Shown: positions 1-5,249 of the stretch, piece after piece | Layout: every line of letters begins with the position of its first letter | Position numbering within the stretch: the stretch's first letter is position 1 | Assembly: GCA_945898105.1 (NCBI GenBank) | Contig: CAMDHL010000142.1 | Coordinates: 1 to 6,067 of the forward strand | Length of the DNA stretch: 6,067 nt | Reading direction: 5' to 3' | Source: Comamonas sp. lk | GTDB lineage: Bacteria; Pseudomonadota; Gammaproteobacteria; Burkholderiales; Burkholderiaceae_C | Made by a program: the position numbers and the translations under genes | Notes under the pieces: model-generated | Databases searched by the model: none | The model's input: the letters and a program-made list of their open reading frames with translations, nothing else | What the model was told of the DNA's origin: nothing

Positions 1-1
1 C

Positions 2-127
2 GAATCAGGGCTGCCCTGCGGGGTACAAATCATCGGGCCGCAATTCGGCGATCTCTTGTGTATCGATATGGCCAAGAGATTGGAGAAAGAATTTTCCGCC
101 TTCCAGGCGCCGCCCGGTTATGAATGA
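2..127 (+). CDS. Amidase-signature family protein, C-terminal end (5' part outside window)
   Basis: This frame is open from the left edge and encodes 41 residues before TGA at 125-127. It contains GLPCGVQIIGPQFGD, which matches the conserved C-terminal segment of amidase-signature enzymes (GatA, indoleacetamide hydrolase and general amidases), where a 'G-LP-G-Q-(I/V)-G' stretch is followed by a helix ending near Leu-Glu. Here that helix is IDMAKRLEKEF, and the protein closes with a short tail (APPGYE). Family members hydrolyse carboxamides with a Ser-cisSer-Lys triad, normally in the cytoplasm. The triad lies in the N-terminal half and cannot be seen, so activity and substrate are unknown. 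The TGA overlaps an ATG at 124-126 that opens the frame of the thioesterase remnant, an operon-like arrangement. The family call is fairly sure and the specific enzyme is not. Confidence 0.82.
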   Translation, partial: ESGLPCGVQIIGPQFGDLLCIDMAKRLEKEFSAFQAPPGYE

Positions 128-402
128 AGACGCAACTGCGCGGGTGTCCCGTTCATCGCTAGTTAAATCTAAGTGAAGGGCAATGGACCACCACAACCGA
201 TTCAAGTACCAAATTTATCGCAGGTGCTAAGGTCGGTAGCTCGGTGGTCGGGGAGAGCATCGCCTTGCACCGGGGCAGAACCACAATGGTTTGGCAAACA
301 ATGATAAAGAATGACCAGGGGAAACTGTGCGCAGTCGTCACGCAGACCCAGTTGATTATGAATGGGAGAACTGGATCCTCGCGCTTGTCTCTACTGATTT
401 AA
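124..402 (+). pseudogene. Remnant of a PaaI-like hotdog-fold thioesterase, interrupted by TAG
   Basis: Reading the frame that starts with ATG at 124-126 gives 12 codons, an in-frame TAG at 160-162, then 79 open codons to TAA at 400-402. The later part is coherent protein: TTTTDSSTKFIAGAKVG, then GESIALHRGRTTMVWQ, then NDQGKLCAVVTQTQLIM. This is the beta-strand pattern of the C-terminal half of PaaI-type hotdog thioesterases ('T-d-s--F---a-vG', 'RGRtt-vwqt', 'd--GkL-AvvtQTQ'). A complete member has about 130-150 residues. Here the N-terminal half, with the HGG region and the central helix, is missing: only about 20 codons lie between the ATG and the TTTD strand. No start codon after the TAG would restore it (first candidates GTG 244 and TTG 262). 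The ATG overlaps the amidase stop (ATGA), so an intact gene may once have been translationally coupled to the amidase. An internal deletion plus a nonsense change is the simplest explanation. Suppression of the TAG would still leave the fold incomplete. Confidence 0.72.
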
Positions 403-412
403 GTGCTATCCT
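385..412 (+). promoter_or_regulatory. Candidate sigma70-type promoter upstream of the small membrane ORF
   Basis: TTGTCT (385-390, 4 of 6 matches to TTGACA) is followed after 16 bases by TATCCT (407-412, 4 of 6 matches to TATAAT). The -10 box is preceded by TGC, giving an extended -10 motif (TGnTATCCT). A transcript would start around 418-420 and give a leader of about 40 nt before the ATG at 460. The boxes overlap the end of the thioesterase remnant. This is pattern matching only, and chance matches of this quality are not rare. Confidence 0.35.
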
Positions 413-459
413 ATCGCTCACTAAGTTTTCCTGCCGCTGAAACTTCGGAGTTTGTCACC

Positions 460-549
460 ATGAAAAACACAGTATTAGCCATATTGGCTTTCTGGTTTGT
501 AGCGGTTTGCCTGATCTTCGTTTACACAGTTTTGATTGGCGACTTATAG
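460..549 (+). CDS. Putative 29-residue single-span membrane protein
   Basis: ATG at 460 opens a 29-codon frame ending in TAG at 547-549. It starts MKNTV and then runs through about 20 almost uninterrupted hydrophobic residues (LAILAFWFVAVCLIFVYTVL) before a short IGDL tail. This is the profile of a single transmembrane helix with a Lys near the N-terminus. A GGAG ribosome-binding site lies at 447-450, 9 nt before the ATG, and a plausible extended -10 promoter lies further upstream. No family is recognised. Bacterial small membrane proteins of this size often modulate a larger membrane complex, but nothing here points to a partner. Two alternatives remain: the N-terminal stub of a decayed membrane gene, given the neighbouring thioesterase remnant, or a chance frame. 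It converges on the DUF1989 gene with 29 bp between the two stop codons. Confidence 0.45.
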   Translation: MKNTVLAILAFWFVAVCLIFVYTVLIGDL

Positions 550-578
550 CGGTTTCGGACCGAGCGCCCTCGGCCTGC

Positions 579-1184
579 TCACCAAATCAGGTAGTGCGCA
601 TCGTGGATGATGCAGTCGGCGCCGTTGATGGGCAGCATATCTTGCGGGCAGGCAGAGAAAGCCACGACGCAGTCCATCTCGGCTCTGAAACTCACGCTAT
701 CCCCCGATTTACCCAATGGTGCTTCAAAAGATAGTTCAATACCATTTTTGACCGGTATGTTCATGAACAAATTGAATGGCGCCGGATGGACGATTCGTTG
801 GAGTCCGATGGCGGACAGTGCGTGCCCTAGGTTGTCAGTGCAATTGTCGTGAAAACCTTTAGCGCCTAGTTGCTCGTAGCGGTAGCGGTCGCAAGATGCA
901 ATCAAAGTGTCGTGAATCCCGGGCGAAGTATCTTCGATCATAGAAAGAATCACGCGGCGCTTGTTGGTGTAAAGCTTATCGCCGACCAAGGGAGTGATCC
1001 TGCACAACATGCCGCGGGTATGTTCCATGGACATGCATTCGCCAAGGTCCGCTTCGTTGAACGCCCAGAAATCCACCACCTGGGAACCGTGGGTATTGAT
1101 CACTTGGAGCGTCTGGCCTGCCTTCATGCGTGCAGCACTGCCTTTGCGAGCGGGAATTAGCTGAAGGGTTTGTAAGTTGGTCAT
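579..1184 (-). CDS. DUF1989 family protein (urea carboxylase-associated family)
   Basis: This 201-residue protein covers the full DUF1989 domain. Visible conserved blocks are an N-terminal IPARKGSAARMKAGQTLQV (10-28), the HGSQVVDFWAF segment (32-42), SMEHTR (52-57), the central EDTSPGIHDTLIASCDRYRYEQLG (84-107), FHDNCTDNL (111-119), FNLFMNIPV (137-145) and SACPQDMLPING (177-188). Conserved His/Cys residues (His91, Cys98, His112, Cys115, Cys179) are candidate metal or catalytic positions; this is inference. The family includes the two urea-carboxylase-associated proteins now known as the carboxyguanidine deiminase subunits (CgdA/CgdB). Here there is a single copy and no carboxylase in view, so that function should not be transferred. 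The start has little Shine-Dalgarno sequence and lies 27 bp after the stop of the serine hydrolase gene, so it is probably expressed from the same transcript. It is the last gene of the minus-strand run. Family call firm, reaction unknown. Confidence 0.93.
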   Translation of the reverse strand: MTNLQTLQLIPARKGSAARMKAGQTLQVINTHGSQVVDFWAFNEADLGECMSMEHTRGMLCRITPLVGDKLYTNKRRVILSMIEDTSPGIHDTLIASCDRYRYEQLGAKGFHDNCTDNLGHALSAIGLQRIVHPAPFNLFMNIPVKNGIELSFEAPLGKSGDSVSFRAEMDCVVAFSACPQDMLPINGADCIIHDAHYLIW

Positions 1185-1211
1185 AGCATGTGGTGCCGGT
1201 TATGCGGTGCG

Positions 1212-2480
1212 CTATCCCGCTGATCGCATTAGATGGATCGCCATTGCATGGTAGGCCGGAATAGAGTGCGGGTCTATCCCCAGATTGCCTGCGATATGGT
1301 GCGATCCGTAGCGCGCGATCACCATTTCGGCCAAGGGATCTATGTAGAGTGCTTGGCCATGAATCCCCCGCGCCATATAGGCACCATGCGGATTGTGCGT
1401 GATCCACCACATGTTTCGGTAGCTCCAACCGGGCAAGGTGTGGTAACCCGCAGATACAAATTTTGTTGGGTCGGCTCCTCGGGCGGTATCCGCAATGACT
1501 TCGGGGTAGAGCACTTTCTGGCCTGAAGCACGGCCCCCGTTGCGCATCATTTCCCCAAAACGCGCCAAGTCACGCAGCGTGGTGTTCAGGCCTGCGCCAG
1601 CAAATTCAGTACCTGCAGAGTCCACCGTAATGTAGGCATCGTGTTCTGCCCCTAGTAGTGACCAGATACGCTGCGATAGGTTGTCTGCTAGCGACATCCC
1701 CGTGACACGCCGGATGATCCATCCCAGCACATCCGTGTTGATTGTTTTGTATGAAAAATGAGCGCCGTGAACACCTTGCTTTTTCACGGTTGGCAGGAAT
1801 TCATAAAAGTTGTCCGGGCCCTGGTAACCCGTGGGACGAAAAAGTAACCCTCCGGCCCGGGCGTGATGCCAAATGCCTGCATCGGGGTCGGTGTAATCTT
1901 CGCTGTAATTCAAGCCGGTAGTCATATCCAGCACTTGGCGCACCGTCGCGTCGGCAAAGCCACTGCCAGCTAGTTCGGGTATATAGTGGGTGACCATGGC
2001 TGTTTCGTCGATCAGACCTTCGTAGACCAGGCAGGCGCCAATGCAGCCGATAAATGACTTGGTTACGGAAAATGCTATATGCGGCGTATCAGCGTCGAGC
2101 GCACCAGCGTAGCGCTCGTAGACTATCTTTCCGCGGTGAAGCACCACAATGCCGTCGGTGTAATTGGTCAGTAGCGACTGGTCCCAGCGCATCGGCGTTG
2201 ATGATCCGATAGGATTGAATTGCAGCGGGTCTAAATCCTGGCGCTCTGCACGCTCCAATGGCACAACCGGCCCATGACCGCGCGAGATTGATTTAGTAGC
2301 TACCAAATTTCGGTAATTACTATTGGCCCAACGGTTTTGCGGAAACCGCAGCATACTGCCATCATCAAAGCGCACGCGCCTTTCGGGGGGTGGTGGCGTG
2401 CCTACCATCCAAGCCATGTGGCGTGGATCGCTTGCTACGGCATCAAGCGGGACGGGTGCGATATTGAGCTGGGTATTCAT
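1212..2480 (-). CDS. Serine hydrolase, class C beta-lactamase/NylB-like family
   Basis: This is a 422-residue protein of the penicillin-binding-protein/beta-lactamase fold (COG1680). The nucleophile motif S-x-x-K is FSVTK with Ser138 and Lys141. The second motif is HFSYKTINTDVLGWIIRRVTG (241-261), giving Tyr244 as likely general base. It resembles the 'Y--(N/L)TDVLGW' form of 6-aminohexanoate-dimer hydrolase (NylB) and its carboxylesterase relatives rather than the Y-S-N of AmpC. The third motif is GIHGQALYIDP (372-382), with His-Gly in place of KTG. EFAGAGLNTTLRDLARFG (292-309) is the usual family segment between motifs 2 and 3. The N-terminal 100 residues, with WMVGTPPPPE and SRGHGP, also resemble the NylB-type subgroup. 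No signal peptide is visible, so a cytoplasmic enzyme is expected, cleaving an amide or ester. The chosen ATG has only weak upstream purines (AAGAAC), so the start is less certain than the family. It lies 63 bp after the dehydrogenase gene. An EstB-type esterase is an equally good label; the substrate is unknown. Confidence 0.92.
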   Translation of the reverse strand: MNTQLNIAPVPLDAVASDPRHMAWMVGTPPPPERRVRFDDGSMLRFPQNRWANSNYRNLVATKSISRGHGPVVPLERAERQDLDPLQFNPIGSSTPMRWDQSLLTNYTDGIVVLHRGKIVYERYAGALDADTPHIAFSVTKSFIGCIGACLVYEGLIDETAMVTHYIPELAGSGFADATVRQVLDMTTGLNYSEDYTDPDAGIWHHARAGGLLFRPTGYQGPDNFYEFLPTVKKQGVHGAHFSYKTINTDVLGWIIRRVTGMSLADNLSQRIWSLLGAEHDAYITVDSAGTEFAGAGLNTTLRDLARFGEMMRNGGRASGQKVLYPEVIADTARGADPTKFVSAGYHTLPGWSYRNMWWITHNPHGAYMARGIHGQALYIDPLAEMVIARYGSHHIAGNLGIDPHSIPAYHAMAIHLMRSAG

Positions 2481-2543
2481 GTTCTTGTTTTGGTTGTGAG
2501 TGGGTGAAGAAAGCTCTCTGAATTAAGCGTAGATGGTGTCAAC

Positions 2544-3710
2544 TTACCAGGCGGCCTGAAGAATTTCGAGGTTGTCTGCGGCTTTTGTTATGGGCCTCGG
2601 ATTGGAGCGCACGAAAGGGTTGGCCAAACCTTTCTCCGCGATGATGGGTAAGCGCTCTTGTGCCACCTTCAATTGAGAGATGCGCGTGGGCAACTTCAGT
2701 TCTGCTATCAATTCTTCTAGTTGGTCTGCTGCGGCACGGGAAGGGTCTCCCAGTGCAGCTGCTATTTCTTGCAGTGGCTTGGCGCAATAGTCTTGGTTGT
2801 AGCGCATTACCGTGGGCAGCAGGACGCACGAGGTTATGCCATGCGGTACACCACTATCGCCGCCCAGAGCATGGCCAAGGCCATGACTGGCGCCGTAGTG
2901 AACGCGTCGAATGCTGGTGGCAGCCAGCCATGAGGCTGTTTGCCCATTCAAACGCGCTTCTAGGTCCTTGGGGTCGATCATGTAACGGCGCAAGGCGCTT
3001 TGCATCAGGCCCAACGCCCGAATTGCCAAGGCATCCGTGAAAGCTTGCGCGTTCACTGCGCATAGCGCTTCAACCGCATGGTCGATGGCGCGTACACCTG
3101 TAGATAGCCATAAGGCATCGGGCGTAGCCAGGGTCATTGCGGGATCCAAAATGACGCTGGCTGAGCCAATGAATCGGCCTGTGAAACCATGTTTGATTCC
3201 GGTACCAGTGTTCGTGCCACCGGCCAGGTCACTAAATTCTGCGCCTGAAAGCGTTGTCGGTATCGTGATTTGACGGCACGGAGGTTCCCTGACCACGGGC
3301 ACGCGCAAACTGCCATCGGAGTTGATGGCCATATGCCAATCACTAAGTTGTTCAATCTTTTGGACATCCTCAGCTAGGCAAACCAGGGCAATCTTGACCG
3401 TATCAATCACGGTGCCGCCGCCGATGCTCACAATCAAGTCGGCGTTTGCCGCGCGCAGGGCTTGGGTGAGTGCAATGACTTTACTAAAAGGTGTGTGCTC
3501 TACACAGGCATCAAAAATGCCGACTACTTGCTTCTCGATGCCCGCCGTCGCCGAGCGAACCAGATCAGTCTTTTCATTGAGGGTGCGGCCCGTGACCACA
3601 AACACGCGCTGCGCACCGCGCTGCTCGACTTCCTGCTGCAATGCCGTTGCCACGGGAGTGCCAAAGTGCACCCGATCCATTGGTAAAAATGAAAATAGGC
3701 CAGCCTTCAT
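2544..3710 (-). CDS. Iron-type alcohol dehydrogenase family oxidoreductase, maleylacetate reductase-like
   Basis: This 388-residue protein has the full two-domain architecture of group III (Fe-type) alcohol dehydrogenases. The N-terminal Rossmann-like domain carries SIGGGTVID (95-103), which binds the NAD(P) pyrophosphate, and ITIPTTLSGAE (148-158). The helical C-terminal domain carries GVRAIDHAVEAL (205-216) and ASHGLGHALGGDSGVPHG (274-291). Aligned to FucO, the metal ligands His200, His263 and His277 correspond to His211, His276 and His290, but Asp196 corresponds to Arg207. The C-terminus (NPRPITKAADNLEIL) is typical of maleylacetate reductases, members in which this Asp is also replaced and which need no metal. 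I infer a reductase acting on a keto acid or aldehyde with NAD(P)H. The start at 3710 was chosen because AAGGAG (3716-3721) lies 5 nt upstream; a further in-frame ATG at 3746 would add 12 residues but would place this perfect site inside the gene. Two inverted-repeat structures lie in the upstream gap. It is the first gene of the dehydrogenase-hydrolase-DUF1989 run. Confidence 0.92.
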   Translation of the reverse strand: MKAGLFSFLPMDRVHFGTPVATALQQEVEQRGAQRVFVVTGRTLNEKTDLVRSATAGIEKQVVGIFDACVEHTPFSKVIALTQALRAANADLIVSIGGGTVIDTVKIALVCLAEDVQKIEQLSDWHMAINSDGSLRVPVVREPPCRQITIPTTLSGAEFSDLAGGTNTGTGIKHGFTGRFIGSASVILDPAMTLATPDALWLSTGVRAIDHAVEALCAVNAQAFTDALAIRALGLMQSALRRYMIDPKDLEARLNGQTASWLAATSIRRVHYGASHGLGHALGGDSGVPHGITSCVLLPTVMRYNQDYCAKPLQEIAAALGDPSRAAADQLEELIAELKLPTRISQLKVAQERLPIIAEKGLANPFVRSNPRPITKAADNLEILQAAW

Positions 3711-3715
3711 GTGTG

Positions 3716-3721
3716 CTCCTT
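3716..3721 (-). promoter_or_regulatory. Strong ribosome-binding site that sets the dehydrogenase start
   Basis: On the minus strand AAGGAG, in the context AAAAAAAGGAGCACAC, stands 5 nt before the ATG at 3710. It is the best Shine-Dalgarno match in the window and argues for the 388-residue form over the 400-residue one starting at 3746. Confidence 0.8.
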
Positions 3722-3753
3722 TTTTTGTCATGGCGTAAGTCGGCAATCAATGT

Positions 3754-3778
3754 CACCGTAACAAGTAATGTTGCGGTG
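3754..3778. promoter_or_regulatory. 25-bp inverted repeat, candidate operator upstream of the dehydrogenase gene
   Basis: CACCGTAACA (3754-3763), a 5-base spacer AGTAA, and TGTTGCGGTG (3769-3778) form a dyad in which 9 of 10 arm positions pair (the tenth is A against G). The nearer edge is 44 bp upstream of the ATG at 3710, a usual place for a repressor or activator site. The length and central spacer would suit a homodimeric regulator of TetR, GntR or LacI type, but no regulator gene is in the window and no convincing -35/-10 pair could be placed around it. A run of T is absent on the minus-strand 3' side, so a terminator for the enolase gene is less likely. Confidence 0.45.
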
Positions 3779-3800
3779 CACCAAAAAATGTCTGGACTAC

Positions 3801-3870
3801 TTTAGCGCCAAAATCTACACCATGCTATCCCTTGCATGACCGTTGGCTATTTTTTGGCCCAAGCGCTAAA
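3801..3870. repeat. Nested inverted repeats in the gap between enolase and dehydrogenase genes
   Basis: The outer arms TTTAGCGC (3801-3808) and GCGCTAAA (3863-3870) pair over 8 bp. Just inside, CAAAA (3809-3813) pairs with TTTTG (3852-3856). Near the centre CATGC (3821-3825) pairs with GCATG (3834-3838) around an 8-base loop. In a minus-strand transcript this gives a 13-bp stem with a bulge of about 6 nt, an internal loop and a small terminal hairpin. It could be part of a structured leader of the dehydrogenase mRNA, a processing or attenuation site after the enolase gene, or paired protein sites with DNA looping. There is no T-tract that would make it a classical terminator. The arms are short enough for chance to be possible. 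Confidence 0.3.
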
Positions 3871-3968
3871 TGTTCGGTTCGGTGCATGCCGCCGAGCGCG
3901 GGCTATCGGACGGGCAGGGGCGTGATTTGCATTTAAGGCCGGTACTGCACCGCCTGGGATGGCGGTCT

Positions 3969-5249
3969 TCAGCGGCGAAAAACACCACCACCTGCAAAGC
4001 GCGCTTGCGCGCCTAGCTGCTCTTCAATACGCAGCGCATGGTTCCATTTCACCATTCGTTCGCCACGCGCGAAGGAGCCGACCTTGAGCTGGCCGACGTC
4101 CCATCCAATTGCGAGATCGACTATGGTGTTGTCTTCTGTTTCACCAGAACGCGCCGACACAATGGCGCTGTAGCCCAGCTCTTGCGCCACTTGCCAGGCG
4201 TCCAGGGTTTCGGTCAAGGTGCCACGCTGATTGGGTTTGAGCAGCACGGTGTTGGCGGCACCCAACGCTGCGGCCTTGCGGATCAGAGCTGCACTTGACA
4301 CCAGATAGTCATCCCCCACAATTTGCAAGCGATGCCCCACCGCCTTGGTGAAACGTGTAAACCCTTGCGGATCGTCTTCTGCTAGCGGATCTTCAATTGA
4401 CACAATCGGGTATTTTTCTACCCAGCCCAGCAGCATCTCGATCAATCCATCGGAGTCCAAAACCCGCGACTCTAAGCCCAAGCGGTAATGCCCCGCTTTG
4501 CCGAATTCGGATGCCGCAATATCCAGGGCGATGGCCACCTGCTCGCCGGGAATCAAACCAGCGCGCTCTATGGATAGCACCAGCGTTTGCAGCGCTTGTT
4601 CGTTGCTGGAAAAGTCGGGCCACCAGCCGCCTTCGTCCGCAACACCATGTAGGCTGCCGCGTTGGGCCATCAAGATACCGGCGTGGCGATAAACCTCGGC
4701 CGTCCATTCCAGTGCTTGGGCAAAACTATGTGCGCCGGGGCAAACCACCATAAAGTCTTGCACGTCTACGCGTCGACCTGCATGTGCGCCGCCGCCAAAA
4801 ATCTGAATTTGCGGCATAGGCAAACGGCCCACTTGACCTTGTCCCAGATAACGGTACAAAGGCACGCCCGAGGCGGCTGCCATCGCATGCGCCGCAGCCA
4901 TCGACACAGCCAAAGTGGCATTAGCGCCCAAGCGTGATTTGTTGTCGCTACCGTCTAGCGCGATCAGTGCATGATCCAAGGCTCGTTGGTCATCGGCCAG
5001 CGTTCCCACCAGAGCGCGGGAAATTTCGCCATTAATGTGGCCCACCGCTTTCATCACATCCAAGCCCCCGAAGGCGTCGCCGCCGTCGCGCAGTTCCAGC
5101 GCTTCGCGGCTGCCTTTGGATGCGCCTGCCGGTGCAATCGCCCGCCCCATGGCGCCGTCACCAAGGACTAGTTCAGCCTCCACCGTCGGGCGACCACGGC
5201 TGTCCCAGACCCGCCGGGCGTGTATAGATCGAATCGCAAAGTCTTTCAT
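3969..5249 (-). CDS. Enolase-family protein, divergent paralogue with altered active site
   Basis: This is a 426-residue protein of full enolase length, with the N-terminal capping domain (DSRGRPTVEAE at 16-26, GSREALELRD at 46-55) and the C-terminal barrel. Relative to yeast enolase, retained residues are Ser44 (Ser39), His156 (His159), Glu206 in DEGG (Glu211), the metal ligands Asp243, Glu286 and Asp313 (Asp246, Glu295, Asp320), Lys338 (Lys345, general base), Arg367-Ser368 (Arg374-Ser375) and Lys389 (Lys396). Changed are Glu168 to Asp165, His373 to Ala366 (SARSGETED instead of SHRSGETED), and the flexible loop SGAST to AGASK (41-45). The NGGEHA motif reads FGGGAHA. Normal enolase interconverts 2-phosphoglycerate and phosphoenolpyruvate; these changes touch residues around the substrate hydroxyl and loop closure, so a different substrate or reaction is likely. 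The start overlaps the kinase stop by 4 bp (ATGA), with AAGGA (5259-5263) 9 nt upstream. The usual eno neighbours (pyrG, kdsA, ftsB) are absent. Calling it glycolytic eno would be unsafe. Confidence 0.93.
   Translation of the reverse strand: MKDFAIRSIHARRVWDSRGRPTVEAELVLGDGAMGRAIAPAGASKGSREALELRDGGDAFGGLDVMKAVGHINGEISRALVGTLADDQRALDHALIALDGSDNKSRLGANATLAVSMAAAHAMAAASGVPLYRYLGQGQVGRLPMPQIQIFGGGAHAGRRVDVQDFMVVCPGAHSFAQALEWTAEVYRHAGILMAQRGSLHGVADEGGWWPDFSSNEQALQTLVLSIERAGLIPGEQVAIALDIAASEFGKAGHYRLGLESRVLDSDGLIEMLLGWVEKYPIVSIEDPLAEDDPQGFTRFTKAVGHRLQIVGDDYLVSSAALIRKAAALGAANTVLLKPNQRGTLTETLDAWQVAQELGYSAIVSARSGETEDNTIVDLAIGWDVGQLKVGSFARGERMVKWNHALRIEEQLGAQARFAGGGVFRR

Noticed and set aside
5..341. 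Minus-strand open frames of 66 and 60 codons at the left edge (5-205 and 159-341)
   Set aside because: They lie antisense to the amidase end and to the thioesterase remnant, both recognisable on the plus strand. Their translations show no family pattern.
560..573. Hairpin CCGAG-CGCC-CTCGG between the convergent small ORF and DUF1989 gene, as a terminator
   Set aside because: The stem is only 5 bp and no T-run follows on either strand. It could still slow transcription but is not a supported intrinsic terminator.
2514..2542. Perfect TTGACA on the minus strand (2537-2542) just after the dehydrogenase stop, as a promoter for the serine hydrolase
   Set aside because: No -10-like hexamer stands at 16-18 bp; the sequence there is AGAGAG. 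The 63-bp gap is better explained by co-transcription.
3711..3746. Dehydrogenase start at 3746, giving 400 residues
   Set aside because: A strong AAGGAG site sits 5 nt before the ATG at 3710, inside the longer version, and the extra 12 residues do not belong to the usual family N-terminus.
4393..4707. Several 60-120 codon frames antisense to or out of frame with the enolase and kinase genes
   Set aside because: They are shadows of strongly coding sequence, lack family patterns and have no convincing ribosome-binding sites.
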